The notes under the pieces are model-generated. The model did no database searches, was not told the origin of the DNA, and worked only from the letters and a program-made list of their open reading frames with translations. From Paracoccaceae bacterium (GTDB lineage Bacteria > Pseudomonadota > Alphaproteobacteria > Rhodobacterales > Rhodobacteraceae), in the NCBI GenBank assembly GCA_016937725.1, contig JAFGVZ010000075.1, positions 1-7,182 on the forward strand: a stretch of DNA of 7,182 bases, read 5' to 3'. The first letter of the stretch is position 1; the number at the start of each line of letters is the position of its first letter. The position numbers and the translations under genes were made by a program. Positions 4,687-7,182 of this stretch are shown here, piece after piece.

Positions 4687-6504
4687 ATGCAGACCCTGTT
4701 TCGCCCCGTTCTTGCCGTGCTGGCCTTTGCCGCGCTCTGGCTTGCCGCGCCCCATGGGGCGCTCGCGCAGCCCGCGCATGGCATAGCTATGTATGGGGCA
4801 CCTGCCCTGCCGCAAGATTTTGCGCATCTGCCGCATGTGAACCCCGACGCCCCCAAGGGCGGGCGCATTGTTCAAGGCGAAGTTGGCAGCTTCGATTCGC
4901 TCAACCCGCATATCCTGAAAGGCAACGCGCCGTGGCAATTGCAATATCTTGCCTATGAAGGTCTGATGGGCCGCTCTTGGGACGAGCCCTTCACCCTATA
5001 CGGGCTTCTGGCCGAATCGGTCGAGGTGGATGAGGCCCGGTCTTGGGTCGAGTTTACCCTGAACCCCGCAGCCCGATTCTCGGATGGCAGCCCGGTCACG
5101 GTCGAAGATGTGCTTTGGTCGTTCGAGACCCTCGGCACGCAAGGCCATCCCCGCTATCATGGCACATGGAACCGGGTGGCGCGCGCCGAAGCCGTGGGCG
5201 AGCGGGGCATTCGATTCACCTTCACAGAACCCGACCGCGAATTACCGCTGATCCTTGGCCTGCGCCCGATTCTGAAGAAAGCGCAATGGGACGGCGTGGA
5301 TTTCGCCGAATCCGGCACGTCGGTCATTCCCATCGCCTCTGCCCCCTATGTGGTCGACCGGTTCGAGGCCGGGCGCTCGGTGGTTCTGAAGCGCAACCCG
5401 GATTATTGGGGCCGCGATCTGCCCTTCATGCGCGGGCAAGCCAATCTTGACGAAATCCGCATGGAGTTTTTCGGCGACGCAACCGCCATGTTCGAAGCTT
5501 TCACCGCGGGCCTGTTGACCACGATGCGCGAAACCAGCGCAAATGACTGGAACACGCGCTACAATTTTCCGGCGGTGCAAGCGGGCGAAGTGGTCAAATC
5601 CGAAATCCCGCATGAACGCCCCTCGGGCATTTCTGGCTTTGTCATGAACCAGCGCAATCCGCTCTTTGCAGATTGGCGCGTGCGCGAGGCGATGATCCAT
5701 GCCTTCAACTTCGAATATATCGCGCAGGTGGTGAATGACGGGCAAGACCCGCGCATCACCTCTTATTTCTCGAATTCCGACCTTGGCATGCGCCCCGGCA
5801 TGGCAGAAGGCCGCGTGGCAGAACTGCTGGCACCTTACGCCGACAGCCTTTTGCCCGGCACGTTGGAAGGCTACACGTTGCCTAGCTCTGACGGAACCGT
5901 TGCCAACCGCGCCAATATGCGCACCGCAACCCGGTTACTGGCGGAAGCGGGCTGGCAAGCCGATGACGCGGGCGTGCTGCGCAACGCGCGTGGCGAAGCC
6001 TTCGAATTCAGCATCCTGCTGCGGCAGGGCGCGGGTGATATGCAAGCGATTACAGAGATTTATAGCGAATCGTTAAGGCGTCTAGGAATGCAGGTCACGG
6101 TCGAACAGATCGATTCTGCACAATATACCGAACGCACCAACGCCTTCGATTTCGACATGACCCATTATGTTCGCGGCCTCTCGCTCAGCCCCGGTGCCGA
6201 GCAGCGCCTGTATTGGGGGTCGCAGGCTGTCGACACGCCCGGATCGCGCAACTGGATGGGCGTGCAGAACCCCGCCATCGACGCGCTGATCGAGCGGCTT
6301 TTAACCTCTGCCGATCAAGAAGATTTCAGTGCCACAACCCGCGCGCTGGACCGCGTTCTGACCGCCGGTCGGCATGTCGTGCCTTTGTGGTTCACCGACC
6401 GCGCCCGCATTGCGCATGTGGCGGAACTGAAATACCCCGACACCCTGCCCGCCTATGGCGACTGGATCGGCTTTCAGCCCGATCTGTGGTGGTATGAGGA
6501 CTAA
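4687..6504 (+). CDS. YejA-like peptide ABC transporter substrate-binding protein
   Basis: This 605-residue protein is a periplasmic solute-binding protein of the SBP family 5 (peptide/oligopeptide type), closest in layout to YejA, the binding component of the YejABEF importer. A signal peptide (about residues 1-27, cleavage after ALA) has no lipobox cysteine, so the protein is free in the periplasm. YejA-type landmarks run through the chain: VNPDAPKGG (51-59), the SWVEFTLNPAARFSDGSPVT strand (119-138), KRNPDYWGRDLP (235-246), the RVREAMIHAFNFEY helix (331-344), ITSYFSNSDLG (357-367), an LLAEAGW segment (417-423) and the C-terminal WWYED. The length matches the family. The ATG at 4687 has GGAG 8 bases upstream and begins the signal peptide directly. 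An in-frame ATG at 4657 lacks a ribosome site. No permease or ATPase gene follows; the next gene encodes a DsrE-like protein. It must therefore share membrane components encoded elsewhere, or those genes lie outside the window. The ligand (peptides, possibly cell-wall derived) is inferred from the family. Confidence 0.92.
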   Translation: MQTLFRPVLAVLAFAALWLAAPHGALAQPAHGIAMYGAPALPQDFAHLPHVNPDAPKGGRIVQGEVGSFDSLNPHILKGNAPWQLQYLAYEGLMGRSWDEPFTLYGLLAESVEVDEARSWVEFTLNPAARFSDGSPVTVEDVLWSFETLGTQGHPRYHGTWNRVARAEAVGERGIRFTFTEPDRELPLILGLRPILKKAQWDGVDFAESGTSVIPIASAPYVVDRFEAGRSVVLKRNPDYWGRDLPFMRGQANLDEIRMEFFGDATAMFEAFTAGLLTTMRETSANDWNTRYNFPAVQAGEVVKSEIPHERPSGISGFVMNQRNPLFADWRVREAMIHAFNFEYIAQVVNDGQDPRITSYFSNSDLGMRPGMAEGRVAELLAPYADSLLPGTLEGYTLPSSDGTVANRANMRTATRLLAEAGWQADDAGVLRNARGEAFEFSILLRQGAGDMQAITEIYSESLRRLGMQVTVEQIDSAQYTERTNAFDFDMTHYVRGLSLSPGAEQRLYWGSQAVDTPGSRNWMGVQNPAIDALIERLLTSADQEDFSATTRALDRVLTAGRHVVPLWFTDRARIAHVAELKYPDTLPAYGDWIGFQPDLWWYED

Positions 6505-6555
6505 ACTGCAAACTGCGTCAGATAGTCATGTTTGAATTTGTGCATGGCTAGGGCA

Positions 6556-6588
6556 AATCAAAGTCGAGCCGGATTTACCGGTTTGATT
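6556..6588 (+). promoter_or_regulatory. Two-part hairpin just upstream of the DsrE-like gene's ribosome site
   Basis: AATCAAA (6556-6562) is the reverse complement of TTTGATT (6582-6588). Inside it CCGG (6569-6572) pairs with CCGG (6578-6581) around the loop ATTTA, leaving a 6-base one-sided bulge. No T-run follows, so it is a poor terminator for the YejA-like gene. It ends 5 bases before AAGGA (6594-6598) and could influence translation of the downstream gene or mark an mRNA processing point. Confidence 0.35.
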
Positions 6589-6606
6589 CTGATAAGGAAC
6601 CTGCCC

Positions 6607-7044
6607 ATGATGTCCCTGCGCACTTTTGCCATTGCTGCGACCGTCCTTGCGACCGCTGGCGCCGCCTATGCCGAACCGGCTGAAAAGCTTGTCACCGTTG
6701 TAACCAGCGACAACGCCCAGACGCAGCTTATGTCCATGGTGCTGACCGCCGCTGCGGTGGAACAGGGTGCTACCGCGCGCATTCTGCTCTGCGGTGCAGG
6801 TGGCGACATTGCACTGGCCGATGCGCCCGAAAGCGCCACAGCGCCCCAGCCCCCGCGCGATGCCTCGCCTCAGGGTTTGATGAAAATGCTCATGTCGCGC
6901 GGCGTGACCGTCGAAGTTTGCGCTATCTACCTGCCGGGTCTGGGTGCAGATCAATCCGTCTTGCTCGAAGGCGTGGGCGTTGCCGCCCCCCCGGCCATGT
7001 CCGGCGCAATGCTGGACGCTGGCACCCAAGTCTGGTCCTTCTGA
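6607..7044 (+). CDS. Exported DsrE-like family protein
   Basis: This 145-residue protein has a Sec signal peptide (MMSLRTFAIAATVLATAGAAYA, cleavage before EPAEK) and a mature part resembling the DsrE/DsrF-like fold of small sulfur-handling proteins. The supporting features are a first strand LVTVVTSDN (28-36), a helix with repeated hydrophobics (QLMSMVLTAAAVEQG), the strand ARILLCGAGGDIAL (57-70), the SPQGLMKMLMSRGVTVEVCA segment (87-106) and an end at TQVWSF. Two cysteines, Cys62 and Cys105, both lie on predicted strands. Cytoplasmic relatives relay sulfur on a cysteine; the exported version has no established role that I can name. AAGGA at 6594-6598, 8 bases before the ATG at 6607, sets the start. 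An in-frame ATG at 6532 would bury the signal peptide. It lies 102 bases after the YejA-like gene and ends at a strong terminator, so the two may share a transcript. Confidence 0.78.
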   Translation: MMSLRTFAIAATVLATAGAAYAEPAEKLVTVVTSDNAQTQLMSMVLTAAAVEQGATARILLCGAGGDIALADAPESATAPQPPRDASPQGLMKMLMSRGVTVEVCAIYLPGLGADQSVLLEGVGVAAPPAMSGAMLDAGTQVWSF

Positions 7045-7069
7045 TCCGACTTTCGTTCAAAGTCTTACA

Positions 7070-7092
7070 GGGGGCGCATGCGCCCCCTTTTT
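7070..7092 (+). terminator. Intrinsic terminator after the DsrE-like gene
   Basis: GGGGGCG (7070-7076) pairs with CGCCCCC (7081-7087) around the loop CATG, followed by TTTTT (7088-7092). It lies 25 bases after the stop codon. The T-run is on the plus strand; on the minus strand the stem is followed by TGTAAG, so it serves mainly the plus-strand genes. Confidence 0.9.
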
Positions 7093-7093
7093 G

Positions 7094-7182
7094 CTACCCT
7101 CGGCATTCGCGCCGCACTTCGCGGTCGCGCAGGCCGGTTTCAACCAGTAAGCAGCGATCGCGCGCCTCGTAGTAATAGCCGC
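7094..7182 (-). CDS. 3' end of a minus-strand gene entering from the right edge, product unknown (partial)
   Basis: On the minus strand a frame is open from the window edge to a TAG at 7096-7094, giving 28 residues (GYYYEARDRCLLVETGLRD, then a charged arginine- and glutamate-rich tail ending RRECRG). It converges tail to tail on the DsrE-like gene, with the terminator between them. The residue mix looks like real protein: aromatic and charged residues in a plausible order, with two cysteines. It is too short to name a family. Confidence 0.6.
   Translation of the reverse strand, partial: GYYYEARDRCLLVETGLRDREVRRECRG

Noticed and set aside
1..7182. Defence system, CRISPR, phage or transposon content
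   Set aside because: No direct-repeat array, transposase, integrase, toxin-antitoxin pair or nuclease-like gene was seen on either strand. All sizeable genes are metabolic or envelope proteins.

Overview
The window looks like a chromosomal segment from an alphaproteobacterium, most likely of the Rhodobacteraceae. The evidence is high GC with G/C-rich third codon positions, the types of D-3-hydroxybutyrate dehydrogenase and patatin present, a YejA-type binding protein and a small exported DsrE-like protein. This placement is inferred from protein character only. I see no tRNA, rRNA, CRISPR array, insertion sequence or phage gene.

Layout. At the left edge (1-63) is the tail of a plus-strand gene, closed by an intrinsic terminator. 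A minus-strand block follows, listed here in transcription order: a patatin-like hydrolase (2885-1851), a thiolase (1746-589, with a possible promoter of its own) and a GlcG/HbpS-family protein (540-118). A 421-base gene-free stretch (2886-3306) separates the patatin from a plus-strand gene for a 78-residue exported protein of unknown function (3307-3543). That gene converges on bdhA, D-3-hydroxybutyrate dehydrogenase (minus, 4400-3627). The two share a near-perfect bidirectional terminator at 3572-3610.

Upstream of bdhA, the 286-base divergent region holds a minus-strand promoter-like site and, about 75 bases downstream of it, a textbook intrinsic terminator. Both lie before the bdhA start codon, which suggests a small RNA or an attenuated leader. 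On the right, reading plus, are a YejA-like peptide-binding protein without its permease genes (4687-6504) and an exported DsrE-like protein with two cysteines (6607-7044), closed by another terminator. The 3' end of a minus-strand gene enters from the right edge (7182-7094).

How the genes fit together. BdhA oxidises (R)-3-hydroxybutyrate to acetoacetate. Once activated to acetoacetyl-CoA, acetoacetate can be cleaved by a thiolase to acetyl-CoA. The patatin hydrolase between them could act upstream, for example on 3-hydroxybutyrate esters or on the phospholipid coat of polyhydroxybutyrate granules, but this is inference from neighbourhood. No gene for acetoacetate activation is present. The two right-hand plus-strand genes encode predicted periplasmic proteins with no obvious link to the ketone-body genes. 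Most of the window is ordinary core metabolism. The element most worth a second look is the promoter-plus-terminator unit in the bdhA leader.
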